A stretch of 23,584 nt of DNA, taken from Barthelona sp. PAP020 (Eukaryota > Metamonada: BaSk clade). Shown here one piece after another: positions 10,773 through 20,700 of this stretch. The stretch covers positions 1 through 23,584 of the forward strand of contig JARQWU010000165.1 in assembly GCA_040182905.1 (NCBI GenBank). The letters run 5' to 3'. The position numbers and the translations under genes were made by a program. The notes beneath the pieces are model-generated. The model saw nothing but the letters and a program-made list of their open reading frames with translations, ran no database searches and was not told where the DNA came from. The number at the start of each line of letters is the position of its first letter. Position 1 is the stretch's first letter.

Positions 10773-13700
10773 CTAAAATTCATCATCAAAGTTATCAGCA
10801 AAATTATCAGCAAACTCATCCGAAAAACCTTTGTTTATATCATTGGAAGATGTTTCATCCACAATTCCCACTGTCTTTGATTCAACAATGATCGAAGTTG
10901 CATAATTATTCTTAATAACGACCACAGAATCTTTTTTCTTTTCTTCATTAGTCTTGGAAAGGTTTGAAACATTTGAATTATGTGACAATTCTTCCTCTTG
11001 ATTTTCAACCTCGTTTATCTCGGTGTTTTCTTCAATATTTTTTTCTTTTTTTTCCATTTTTGCATCTACTACCACTGTATCTTTTTCTTCTTCGTTTTTA
11101 ACGTATTCTTTTTCTTCATTTTTATATGATATAAAGACACTTTTATCTTTGATGTCCTCTGTATCCTTTTTATTAATATCCGATACAGGTTCTTTCACAT
11201 CAGTATTTTGTTGTTTATCTGTGGAATCAAAATTTGATGGGGTAGATTCTTCTTTAACAACTGATATTGATGCAATGTGAGTTTCTATGCTTGTATCAGC
11301 GTTGATATCTGTATCAACATCAGATTTCGAAACGTTTGAATGTAAGTCCGTAAAATGATCAACCTGATTGTCTTTTTCTTCAACAAAAGAGACTTTTGAA
11401 GTATCCTTTGATTTACTGTTTTCTTCTATAAGTTCATTTGATGTGGTTTTTGCTGACTCGGATAAAACGGGTAATTTAAAGTTGCTATCATCTTTAATTA
11501 CTTCTTCTTCTATTACTTTGGCCTTCTCCAAATCTACATCTGTGCTATCACCCTTTAATATTGGCTCCATTAGTGACTCTAGCTTATTAATATCACCATT
11601 TTCATCATCATTTGAAATAGCTTCCTTCTCAGCGTTTCTACCCTTATTAAATTGAAATATAGGAGTTTTTATCTTTGTTTGATTAATTTTTTTGCTAATG
11701 CTAGTTGTATTTTGTTCAATAGGTTTGAAAAAGCAAGCAATGCAAGTCGAAACTTCTTCATCTTCAGTCTCATAAAAGTCAAATAGTTTCAAAGAGGAAG
11801 ACAACCCTTGTTTGCTTAATACTGAGGCATCAATTTCACCTCTCAACTCATCATCACAAAATATTCCCATATTCTTCCGATATTTACCTTGTTCAACCAA
11901 AATGTCAACAGGAAAATGAGTAATCCCTAGTAAAACGTTATTAACATAAATTTTCAATGATATGATGGACAATTCATCCAAAAATTCAAAATATCTTTTT
12001 TGAGAAGCCTGAAAACCAATGTTGAAAAACACTTTGAATGAGGCTACTTTTGAGACATCCATATCTATGTTTGGTTCTTCTTCTTCTGATTGAATGAGAA
12101 ATTGAACTTTTTCAAGAGATTTAAAATATAGGGTGTCGTCAATGTCAAATCGTAGCTCATCGTCCCTCTTTAATGAAAATCCATCAAACAATGATATTTT
12201 GCTAAGAAAAATGGATATTGTGAAATGATTCACCGTCGAATTCAAGATATGTTCAACATTTAATGTCTTTGAGGGTGGAAACCATTCTTTCAACAAATCC
12301 AATTCTATCGCTTCTTTAGGTTTTATCATGTTCAACCATTCTGTGCTAATTGGTTCAGGAGCATAAAAAGATGGTGCTGGAATGTATATTCCTTTAAAAT
12401 CTGATTTCAGTACCTCAACCAAACGAAGGTCACAGGCCTTAACTTCATCAAACCCAAACGAAACTCTAAATCTGCAACGTGGTAATATATCACTGACAAT
12501 CATACAAGTGAGTTCATGTTTAGACAAAGGTTTATCAATTGCTTTGGATAAATCCAGATTAAAATGACCTAAAACTTCACAATCAGGTGCCAATATTTTG
12601 AACTTTATCGTTTTCATTGCAAAAAATACATATAATGCTTGTTCAGATGAAAATATATATTTTAAAAAGGTTTTATTAACATAAGACATCGTTCTTCGTG
12701 TATATGTATCAAGTTGAGGTATCAATAATGGTAGCACAAAATTTTGCCCAAAAATAGTAGTTTGAAGCCCATATCTATTGGATATAGGATATTTACTCTG
12801 AATAGGTTCAAAACCTTGAACACCATGAAACACAAAGAAGAGTTTGTACATTTTCATTATTGGTGAAGTGTTATCAGGAATACCTTTCAAATCAAAATGG
12901 TAAGGGTTCAATAATGAATCTTCTGCTATTGAAGATGCAGATCTTACACCTAAAGGAGCATCAGGAAATACGAAACCATCATCACTTTCATCGATCTTTG
13001 TTCCAATTTCTTTTAAATACGCCTTTTCAGTTTCAATCAGCTTCATTTCAGCCATGTATAACTCGTAACATACTTTACAAACATAAACACGACGATACAC
13101 ATGTATACCTGTTGAACTCTCAGAAATATGGGGTGTTACAGGCAAGTGAAGATCAGTTCTTTCCATCCAAGGCAATTCAACTCCCCGTTGATACAAGTGG
13201 TTGACCATTTTTTTTATCTGCCCAAGGTTTAAAAGGTCAGTCAATTCTGTAGATCTGTAAGCTGCTTTACAGGCACCACATGCAGTCATCTTACGATAAG
13301 ATGATTCATCTTTATTCTGTCGATATCCAATCGAAGTAGGTACTCGTGTCAGCAATTTAAAGGCCTTTATTTGTAATAACCACCACCTATTTTGATCATC
13401 TCGGGTAAAATCAGTGACAAGAGTCTCAAAACGAACACCAGGAGTAACTCTTTCAACATGTTTAGCTATCTGCCTTGTTAGTTTTGCCAGTTCATCCACT
13501 GCTGAGGAAGACATCTTGAATATAGTACATCCTCCATGATTCTCAGTGTTAAGCAAATATCTGCTGGAGATGTTTCTCTCTGACTCATCATTCATAGCAC
13601 GATGATTCGTGGCCATATGAGCAAACGCAGGTTTATCTGGACTCCATGTACATCGACAAATAAAGGCTCGATGTGATCTGGGCTTAATGAATCTCTGCAC

Positions 13701-14354
13701 AACTTGTACAGTATCAGACGGTGCTGTAGAAGAAACCACAGCCGTTGCTCTTAGTTCTCGTGTATCTAATAATGTAGTTTCGGTTGAATGAAGAGGATTA
13801 AACTTCTTTTTCTTTAAAACAGCTACAACCTTGCTATTGGGGACAGACAGATCTCCTAAAGCAGCAACAACATCCTGTGGAGTAAATATATCTTTCCTAT
13901 GAACTACACCTGAAGGTGAAGACGCCAACCATACTCCATAAGAACCGTTTTTTGTCTTCATCCCATAAACTATGGTATCAGGAATTAATAATCTCAACTT
14001 TTGACCACCAGATGCGATTTCCCTCCAAGAACCACTCGGAGCAGGCGGTGTACCTCTACACAAAAATTGATAAAAATTAACACCTCCTTCAATATTAAAC
14101 GGAGTATCAATACCTAATTGAGGGTAATCTCTACATTGAAATTGATTCATTAATTGTTTGTATTCTCTTATTTCTTTTGAAATTTGATCGGCAACATGAG
14201 TGTTATCTGGATCAATTTTCTGTCTTAATTCTTTTCCATGGTCTAAAACAAATCGCTCAGATTTTGTACCTGTAATTTCATTTGTGTTATCGGTATAATT
14301 TGATGATGATTCTAAAACATGATATAATTCTGGTTTGTTGTGTTGTAAACTCAT
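10773..14354 (-). CDS. Unrecognised protein: CxxC pairs, C2-like regions, FxDxF tail
   Basis: This is a 1193-residue protein that I cannot name. Residues 100-345 look like a compact conserved globular region (GGQKLRLLIPDTIVYG; DFTRDDQNRWWLLQIKAFKLL with Trp324-Trp325, read across 315-335). Two Cys pairs, C359/C362 and C426/C429, 63 residues apart, could bind one zinc ion. Residues about 500-640 and 700-845 are beta-rich and C2-like (for example VFFNIGF and NNVLLGITHFPVDIL), suggesting membrane or protein docking. Residues about 880-1175 are a Lys/Glu/Asp/Ser/Asn low-complexity linker, probably disordered. The last 18 residues carry four overlapping FxDxF motifs. The start is the first ATG after an in-frame TAA (14361-14363), with A at -3; the stop is TAG. 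No signal peptide or membrane segment is visible. It lies 347 bases downstream of the dynein gene on the same strand and converges with VPS13. The mix of C2-like and Cys-pair modules beside a dynein makes a ciliary or trafficking scaffold conceivable, but this is inference only. Confidence 0.9.
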   Translation of the reverse strand: MSLQHNKPELYHVLESSSNYTDNTNEITGTKSERFVLDHGKELRQKIDPDNTHVADQISKEIREYKQLMNQFQCRDYPQLGIDTPFNIEGGVNFYQFLCRGTPPAPSGSWREIASGGQKLRLLIPDTIVYGMKTKNGSYGVWLASSPSGVVHRKDIFTPQDVVAALGDLSVPNSKVVAVLKKKKFNPLHSTETTLLDTRELRATAVVSSTAPSDTVQVVQRFIKPRSHRAFICRCTWSPDKPAFAHMATNHRAMNDESERNISSRYLLNTENHGGCTIFKMSSSAVDELAKLTRQIAKHVERVTPGVRFETLVTDFTRDDQNRWWLLQIKAFKLLTRVPTSIGYRQNKDESSYRKMTACGACKAAYRSTELTDLLNLGQIKKMVNHLYQRGVELPWMERTDLHLPVTPHISESSTGIHVYRRVYVCKVCYELYMAEMKLIETEKAYLKEIGTKIDESDDGFVFPDAPLGVRSASSIAEDSLLNPYHFDLKGIPDNTSPIMKMYKLFFVFHGVQGFEPIQSKYPISNRYGLQTTIFGQNFVLPLLIPQLDTYTRRTMSYVNKTFLKYIFSSEQALYVFFAMKTIKFKILAPDCEVLGHFNLDLSKAIDKPLSKHELTCMIVSDILPRCRFRVSFGFDEVKACDLRLVEVLKSDFKGIYIPAPSFYAPEPISTEWLNMIKPKEAIELDLLKEWFPPSKTLNVEHILNSTVNHFTISIFLSKISLFDGFSLKRDDELRFDIDDTLYFKSLEKVQFLIQSEEEEPNIDMDVSKVASFKVFFNIGFQASQKRYFEFLDELSIISLKIYVNNVLLGITHFPVDILVEQGKYRKNMGIFCDDELRGEIDASVLSKQGLSSSLKLFDFYETEDEEVSTCIACFFKPIEQNTTSISKKINQTKIKTPIFQFNKGRNAEKEAISNDDENGDINKLESLMEPILKGDSTDVDLEKAKVIEEEVIKDDSNFKLPVLSESAKTTSNELIEENSKSKDTSKVSFVEEKDNQVDHFTDLHSNVSKSDVDTDINADTSIETHIASISVVKEESTPSNFDSTDKQQNTDVKEPVSDINKKDTEDIKDKSVFISYKNEEKEYVKNEEEKDTVVVDAKMEKKEKNIEENTEINEVENQEEELSHNSNVSNLSKTNEEKKKDSVVVIKNNYATSIIVESKTVGIVDETSSNDINKGFSDEFADNFADNFDDEF
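10776..10829 (-). repeat. 12-bp coding repeats giving overlapping FxDxF motifs
   Basis: The 3' end of the 1193-residue gene consists of 12-base units encoding SDEF, ADNF, ADNF and DDEF. The protein ends GFSDEFADNFADNFDDEF, so every Phe closes one FxDxF motif and opens the next. The two central units differ by one base, pointing to recent tandem duplication. The pattern is seen directly; binding to an adaptor is inferred from the known FxDxF class. Confidence 0.75.
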
Positions 14355-14521
14355 ATTTTTTTAAGTTTTCATTGGAAACTATCGAAGATATTAATACAAA
14401 TAAAGAAGTAAAAGGTTTTTTTTTTAAAACTGAAATACTTATAAATTGTTTTTCTGGTAAAGATACATATATTTATGAAGATATTAATGATAAAGAATGT
14501 GATGGGAGAAATGAGGCATAA
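14355..14521 (+). other. Plus-strand open stretch with an internal duplication, possible gene remnant
   Basis: The plus strand is open up to a TAA at 14519-14521, but its only start codons lie inside the antisense 1193-residue gene. The translated stretch contains two related pieces 31 codons apart, EDINTNKE and EDINDKE, from a 12-base exact repeat (14384-14395 and 14477-14488). The piece between them (ILINCFSGKDTYIYEDIND) looks less biased than junk A/T DNA. It could be a decayed gene end, an exon of a gene I cannot assemble, or chance. No family is recognised. Confidence 0.15.
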
Positions 14522-14556
14522 GTAAAACAAACAAAAACATTCACTATTCAATATTC

Positions 14557-14579
14557 ACACAAAAAAGTTTTTTTTGTGT
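14557..14579. repeat. Perfect 10-bp hairpin with 3-base loop
   Basis: ACACAAAAAA (14557-14566) and TTTTTTGTGT (14570-14579) pair perfectly around a GTT loop. It lies about 200 bases upstream of the 1193-residue gene and about 120 bases downstream of the dynein stop. The stem is mostly A:T. It may mark the 3' end of the dynein transcript or be a slippage product of A and T tracts. Confidence 0.55.
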
Positions 14580-14677
14580 CAAAGTCAAAAAGGTAAACTC
14601 ATTTTTTGTTCAAATAATAGTCAAAAAATAAAATTTTTATCAAAAAAAAGAAGAATATAAAAATTTTATATAAAAAA

Positions 14678-14701
14678 TTTACAAATTTACAAATTTACAA
14701 A
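14678..14701. repeat. Three tandem 8-bp units abutting the dynein stop
   Basis: On the minus strand the dynein TAA is followed directly by three copies of TTTGTAAA and then a T-run. It sits in the 3' UTR. The arrangement mirrors the 3 x 8-bp repeat after the VPS13 stop, though the unit sequence differs. Confidence 0.7.
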
Positions 14702-17700
14702 TTAAAGACAAGTTGAATCAACAAATCCAATCATTTTTAACAATATTTCAAAGGGGAAATTGGTAAAATAGTGAAATAGAGTGAAAGAATTTGTTGAATC
14801 CTTCAATTCACATGTGAAAGTTTTGTGTTTAATTTTTAAATTTTCTAAAGTATCTTTTTTACAAACATGCAAATTGAGATTTGGTAAATTAATGTGTGCA
14901 CCCAAAGAAAATGTTATTTCAGTAGGACTAGCTTCATTTTCTTTTTGTAGAATCGAATTTTTAACTTTGACACAATTTTTCAAAGCCAAATTATTCATAA
15001 TAATCAATTTTTTTGTGCAATTTTGAAGATCTATTTGATAGTTGTCTGGAATCAATAACAAAGACAATTCTTCATCAGAGTTAGATTTCAACAGAGTTTT
15101 AGCGTGAGTTAAAAAGAATTTGACCCAAAGGTCTCTATAAATAAGGGCAGAAAATTGGATCTTCATTTCCTCAATATGTTGAAAAAATTCTTTTTGGGAG
15201 ACACAATTACTGGTTTGTTCGATAAAATTGCTGAATATACTATACTGATCTGAAACAATTTCAGCTAAATCGATCAAATTTACGCGTGAATTCAATCGCG
15301 AATCAATAATCTTGGAATGAATAGTTGGAGGACATTGCATCCAGAGTAAGGGTTTTAAAGCTCTCAATAAAATAGGAGGTGCAATTTCAGCATTCAATAA
15401 TGAATACAATATGAGATTGTTCATTGAATTAATCGATATTTTACCTGCTAATCCATCCGCTAAAGAAGTAAGCTGACTCAAAAATAAAGTACGAACATGA
15501 TTCAAAGCATAGAACTCAAAAAGAAAAATAGAGGTCAATAAATTCGTTGAACGGTACACATAATGATCAGCGGGGATCTCCAACGTATTCCACAAGTAAT
15601 CTTGCAATTGAGTTAAATTATCCATTAATAACGAGGAATCGTTATTCTTTCTCAACATTTGAGGTTTGCCAAGTAAGAATAAAACAAGTCGATTGAAATT
15701 CATTATTAATTTAGAAGGGATGACCGAATGTTGACACCAACTACCAATGTAAATTGATAAATTGTTCAACTCTTCATCATGGTTTCTCAACCAATTTCTC
15801 AATCTCAGGAAACTCAAATCTCCACTAGTACTCAATCTTCCAAAGAATTTGCTCTCTTCATCCGCATAAATAATACGTGTGCAAAAATGACGACAAAAAC
15901 CCAATAATTCATCATTGGAACTCAAACCTTGGAAAATTGTTTCAAACAAATGGTCAATAAACTGTTCCTTGGACATAATCGAAAAATACTTCTCAGCAAT
16001 CTTGCAACCATGAATCACAGTTGAAATTGGCAAGCTGTAGTTGTTATCGGCGGTAAAAAACATAGAAATACATGCGTATAACAAACAAATTCTGATGTAT
16101 GGATCTGCAACAGATGTTTTTGGCACATGTTGAGTGCATTCTAGGAGTGATTTCAAAAACAACTGTTTAAAGACCAAGGGAAAAGCAAAAGGCCATGTAA
16201 TATAATCAAATTCAACAGCTGTACCTGGTATTAAAGCAGCTTTTAATACATTAGTTGCTAGTTCTTTATTATGAACACTTTTGACTAAAAACAGTCGTTT
16301 TTGATGATTTGAACAAGAATCAACCAATAATGAAGCTAATTGAGGTTTAAGATCAACATCAAACAAAGCAATATCTACAGCAAATTCAGGCAATTCAATT
16401 GAAGAGTCTTCTATGATGAAAGCATTTGGTGGTACATTACCTCTTTGCGTATTGGGAACAATAACAAAGTCATAACCTTCAAAACTGATAGTTGACAATG
16501 TAGAACCATCTGAACGAATCGGAAAGTCAAAATCATGACTGTTAGCTTCCAAAGACAAAGCAGTAAAGCCAAGAATATGAGATAAAAAGTAGTTGGTCAT
16601 TACGGGTATTCTTTCCTTTCGTTGAACACTTAAGATCAAGAATTCTTCGAATTTAAGATTAATATCATCGATTATATTGAGATTATAGTTAGTTTTGAAA
16701 TAGTTGATTGTTTCAGGCTGATTATTGTGAATCCAAGCTTCAAATGACCCATCCATCAACCCATTTTGTATTATTTGCATTGTATTAACGTTTAAGTTAT
16801 CTAACAGAACGTCTATCGAAGCAATAGTACCATTTATTATCGAACTAAACAGATTCATTTTTTCTGCTGGAATTATACCTAACTTTTCAGTAATTAGGAG
16901 CCCAAAGACTAACCTTTCTGTTTGAGTGAATTTATTAACAATACCATTGGCTAAATAACTGAAGATACTTCGAATTGTTTTCATTGTTTCATCAGAGATT
17001 TTGGTTGGAGAATTTTGTTCATCATTCAAGAAATCTTCAAAGCGAATGTCATCATTTGAATAGAATTCATTGACATATTTACTGGTTCTTTGTAATGTCC
17101 AATTAAATGAAGGTGAAATGAATATTTTATTGGACAATTCAGCAAATTTCTGGGCAGCTGCTAAGAATCCAGCACTAATTGTACAATCAATAGTAATTTC
17201 ATTAAACATTTGATTCTCTATTAAATCAATTAAACTATAAACAATCTTATTAACAGTATCATGAGTTTCAGTTGTTTCAACCAATTTGCTTAAATCCATA
17301 AACATTGCATCATCATCAAAAACATCAACAGTTTTAGGTAATTCACTGAAAAATTCAACGATATTGTTCTCCATTTGATTCTGTTTTGCTCTTGTTGATA
17401 ATATCATGGTTCTCAACGCACTATATACTTGTTCTGATGTTTCATCAAAATCATTGACAATAGAGCGATGCAATAATGTATCTAATGAATTTTGTTGTGG
17501 ACTAAGATGTATTGTAACAAACATATTAAATACTGTGTTTAGATATTTTACATCCAAAGGATTTATTAGAGATAGAACAATAATTTGACTGCTTCCATCG
17601 ATTTCATACGTATCATTTCCAAATCTAAACCCAAAATTATCACTGGTCAATGCCATTTTTTTCATTAATTCAAGCAAAGCAAAAGAGATCAATTCTATGT

Positions 17701-20700
17701 TATCAAAACTGTTTATAATGATAGTTTCACCTTTTGAAGCTAAATCAACAACCTTCTTATCTAAATCATCATCATAAGCATTAAACATGACATAATTTTT
17801 CTTTATCACTTCAATTAATTTCACACCTATGTCGAAGATATCAAACATTACAACAATACGTTCAGAAGCCAATAACACGATTGAACTTATCAGTAAAGGG
17901 TCAAAACAATACGCACATAATCCAGTAGATAATGAGGATAATACCGGAATGTCCTTCAAATGTTCATACAACTTGAAAAGATTGGGACGATTGATCATCG
18001 AAGGACCACAAGCATTTGGTGTGTTAGGTGTACCATCAACAATCGTTTCATTACCAACAATATATGCTGTACTGTATAAACTGTTAGTACAAGCACTTTC
18101 AACTTTGGTATCAATAGAACAGGTTTGTTGTTCAAAGATTTCAATGTCACTATCTGATGAGTTTCCATTCAAATAATTCAAGTCTCGCTCCTCAATCTCA
18201 TTAGCAGGATAACCATCCACAACAATATTGTCATGATTATCATCTTGAGGTGAGAGTGGCGTAAGATCATTGTCCATACAATCCGAAAAGATAGAATTAG
18301 CCTTTGAATATGACATGTACGTCAAAATATCATTTTGTATTGTTTCGGCATTCTCATTGCGTTTTTGAATGTAGTGTTCGATATTTTCGAAATCGTTGGG
18401 TAAAATCGGAGTTACAGCTGAGAAACTTCGAGAACTATATCTGTTAAAGTCTCTGTTTTCTTTAATATCATTTGTTTTTTCAAAACTATTAATGGTAGGT
18501 TTTCCACAGCGTGCACCACAAATCTTTGAATTCAAATTGTGTGTGTGATTACCAATGAAATTAAATATTACATCAATATCAGCATCTTTCAATATTTTTT
18601 TTGTTCCGCACCTTTCATAAAGTGCTTCACTTGTCTCCAATAATTGAAATAACCCATAAAAACTTAATGTTTCAGTAAAACCTTCCTGAATTTCAGGTAT
18701 TAACCCTCGACTAGACAAATCTAAGACTGAAAACCTCAATAAGTTTTCTCTCGCTTCACTGGGTAACCAAACACACAATGTTAAGATTACCGAATTCATA
18801 CAGGATAAGGCTAAATTTGTTAGTTTCGAATCTAATATATTATTTATCTCATAACCAACATTTGCTTCATTCTCTAAATTTGAGTCCAATCCAAGAGTAC
18901 AAGTTAACACGTTTAGTTCTTGTTCCCAATTCTTTCCAATAGAAATCATAAAAGTTTGAACTTTTTCTAACTTTTCAACTGACTTTCTAGCTTCAACCAT
19001 TTTCTTCTCCAATTTAAATTTCTCTTCCAATAACTCTTCATACAGTTGAGAATTCTTCGCTAATGTGGAAGTCAACGTTAATTCAGAATGTTTTGTGGTG
19101 CGAATTTTTGTAATTATCTGTTGATGTTTATGTGAATTTTCAATTATTTCTTCATCCAAAGTTTTGATTTTTTTGTGAGAAATGGACAAATTGTTGATAT
19201 ATTGTGCTAAAACCAGAATAAATCTGACAACATCATTTGTTTCACTGATTTTCAAATCTTTGACTTCATTATACCCATTTAACAATAATTTCAAAAGATC
19301 TTCTGATAGCATTCTATCTAAATTCTCTTCTACGAATTTTATTAATAATTCATGTGAAAAAAAAATAGATTTCAATGATTGCAAGGTGTTCTTTTGATCA
19401 TTATGGTCCCATTCCACACCTTCTTTTATAATATAAAAGCATTGAAGAACCTCATTCAATTTTTCCATGATAGCTATAGAACTGAACATTTCAACTTTTT
19501 CTGACATTGTCAATCTTCCTAGTTCCAACAAATACCTATCAATAACTGATTTATGTATCATTTTTGTCTTTAAATAGTCATTTTGTACTTCAACCAATTG
19601 ATCGTTTAAATACTTTATGATAGACGCTAATTCATCTCGATATTCTTCATCTTTTTCAAAATTCAGTACCAATTTGTCTCTTGAAACAGTGTTTGTCCCC
19701 AAAGCTAACACTAATTCACTCAATCTGTTTTCTATTATTTTCAATCTTTTGGGTATGGCATTCAAAACATCATTTCTATCAATAATAGCATCATTCATAT
19801 ATGTATTAAAGGTCATTGCATCTTTTAATTTGATCAAACGTTTCATACTGGCCTTAGCAGACAATGCACAGTTTTCGATAAAACTCTTGAGATATTTTTG
19901 AAATATTGATCTGGTAAAGGCATTTTCAACAGAATTCTCTAAATTTTTATGAACATAATTTTCAAATACACTTACTTCACAAAAATAAGTTGGCTTTTGT
20001 GATGCTGTTAAATCGACAAAATGTTTAAACGTTGAGGCAAAATGATGCATCAAATTTGAAGTTCGATCTCTGGTGAAGATATTATGCAACAAGCCTAACG
20101 TTTCTTCATCAAAACCTAACAATGTGTATAGTTGTGGCATGGTAGAAGTGACAGCAAATAATAAATCACTGGTGCTTATCTTTAATTGTGGAAATATAAA
20201 GGAAGGAACTGATATTTGAGCAAAATACGTGTTTAAACGAGGATCTAATAAAAACTCCTTTCTTATATCCAAGAATACGTGAAAATTCTTCTCAAGTCTT
20301 TCCATTATCTTACGATTCAAATGAACTCTATTGTCAATCACTTTTACAAGATCCTTTTTACTGAACCATTTAATGCATTCAGTGTAAAACTCTGGAAACT
20401 CATACAATATGTAATCTAAGATGGTTGCATTTGATTCTGAATATGATTCAAATGTAGCAATGGTGAAAGCGTGAGGAAAGATGTTCAATTCTCCACTAAT
20501 AGTTTTTTTTATAGTGGTAGAATCCAACAAACAACAAGCTATATCATCATTAATTAATGCAGCTCTTAACAAACTGGTAAAGTCTTCAACTTTTTCAACA
20601 TTAACAACGGTTGGACTTTTACCACATAAACCTAGCAATTGAAAAGCCAATGTAATGAGAAATTCTTTATTTGGAAAATTGGTTCCTAAAAAGAACATGT

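Larger units (their letters stand above)
14355..14701. other. A/T-rich spacer: promoter side of the 1193-aa gene
   Basis: This is 347 bases between the dynein stop and the start of the downstream gene on the same strand. It should contain the dynein 3' UTR and the promoter of the 1193-residue gene. It holds the 8-bp tandem repeat abutting the dynein stop, a perfect 10-bp hairpin at 14557-14579, long A and T runs, and a plus-strand open stretch (14355-14521) described separately. No tRNA-like or other structured RNA gene was seen. Confidence 0.5.

Noticed and set aside
14369-14551. Minus-strand 60-codon hydrophobic ORF
   Set aside because: It is Phe/Ile/Tyr-rich, as expected from translated A/T-rich spacer, with no recognisable motif.
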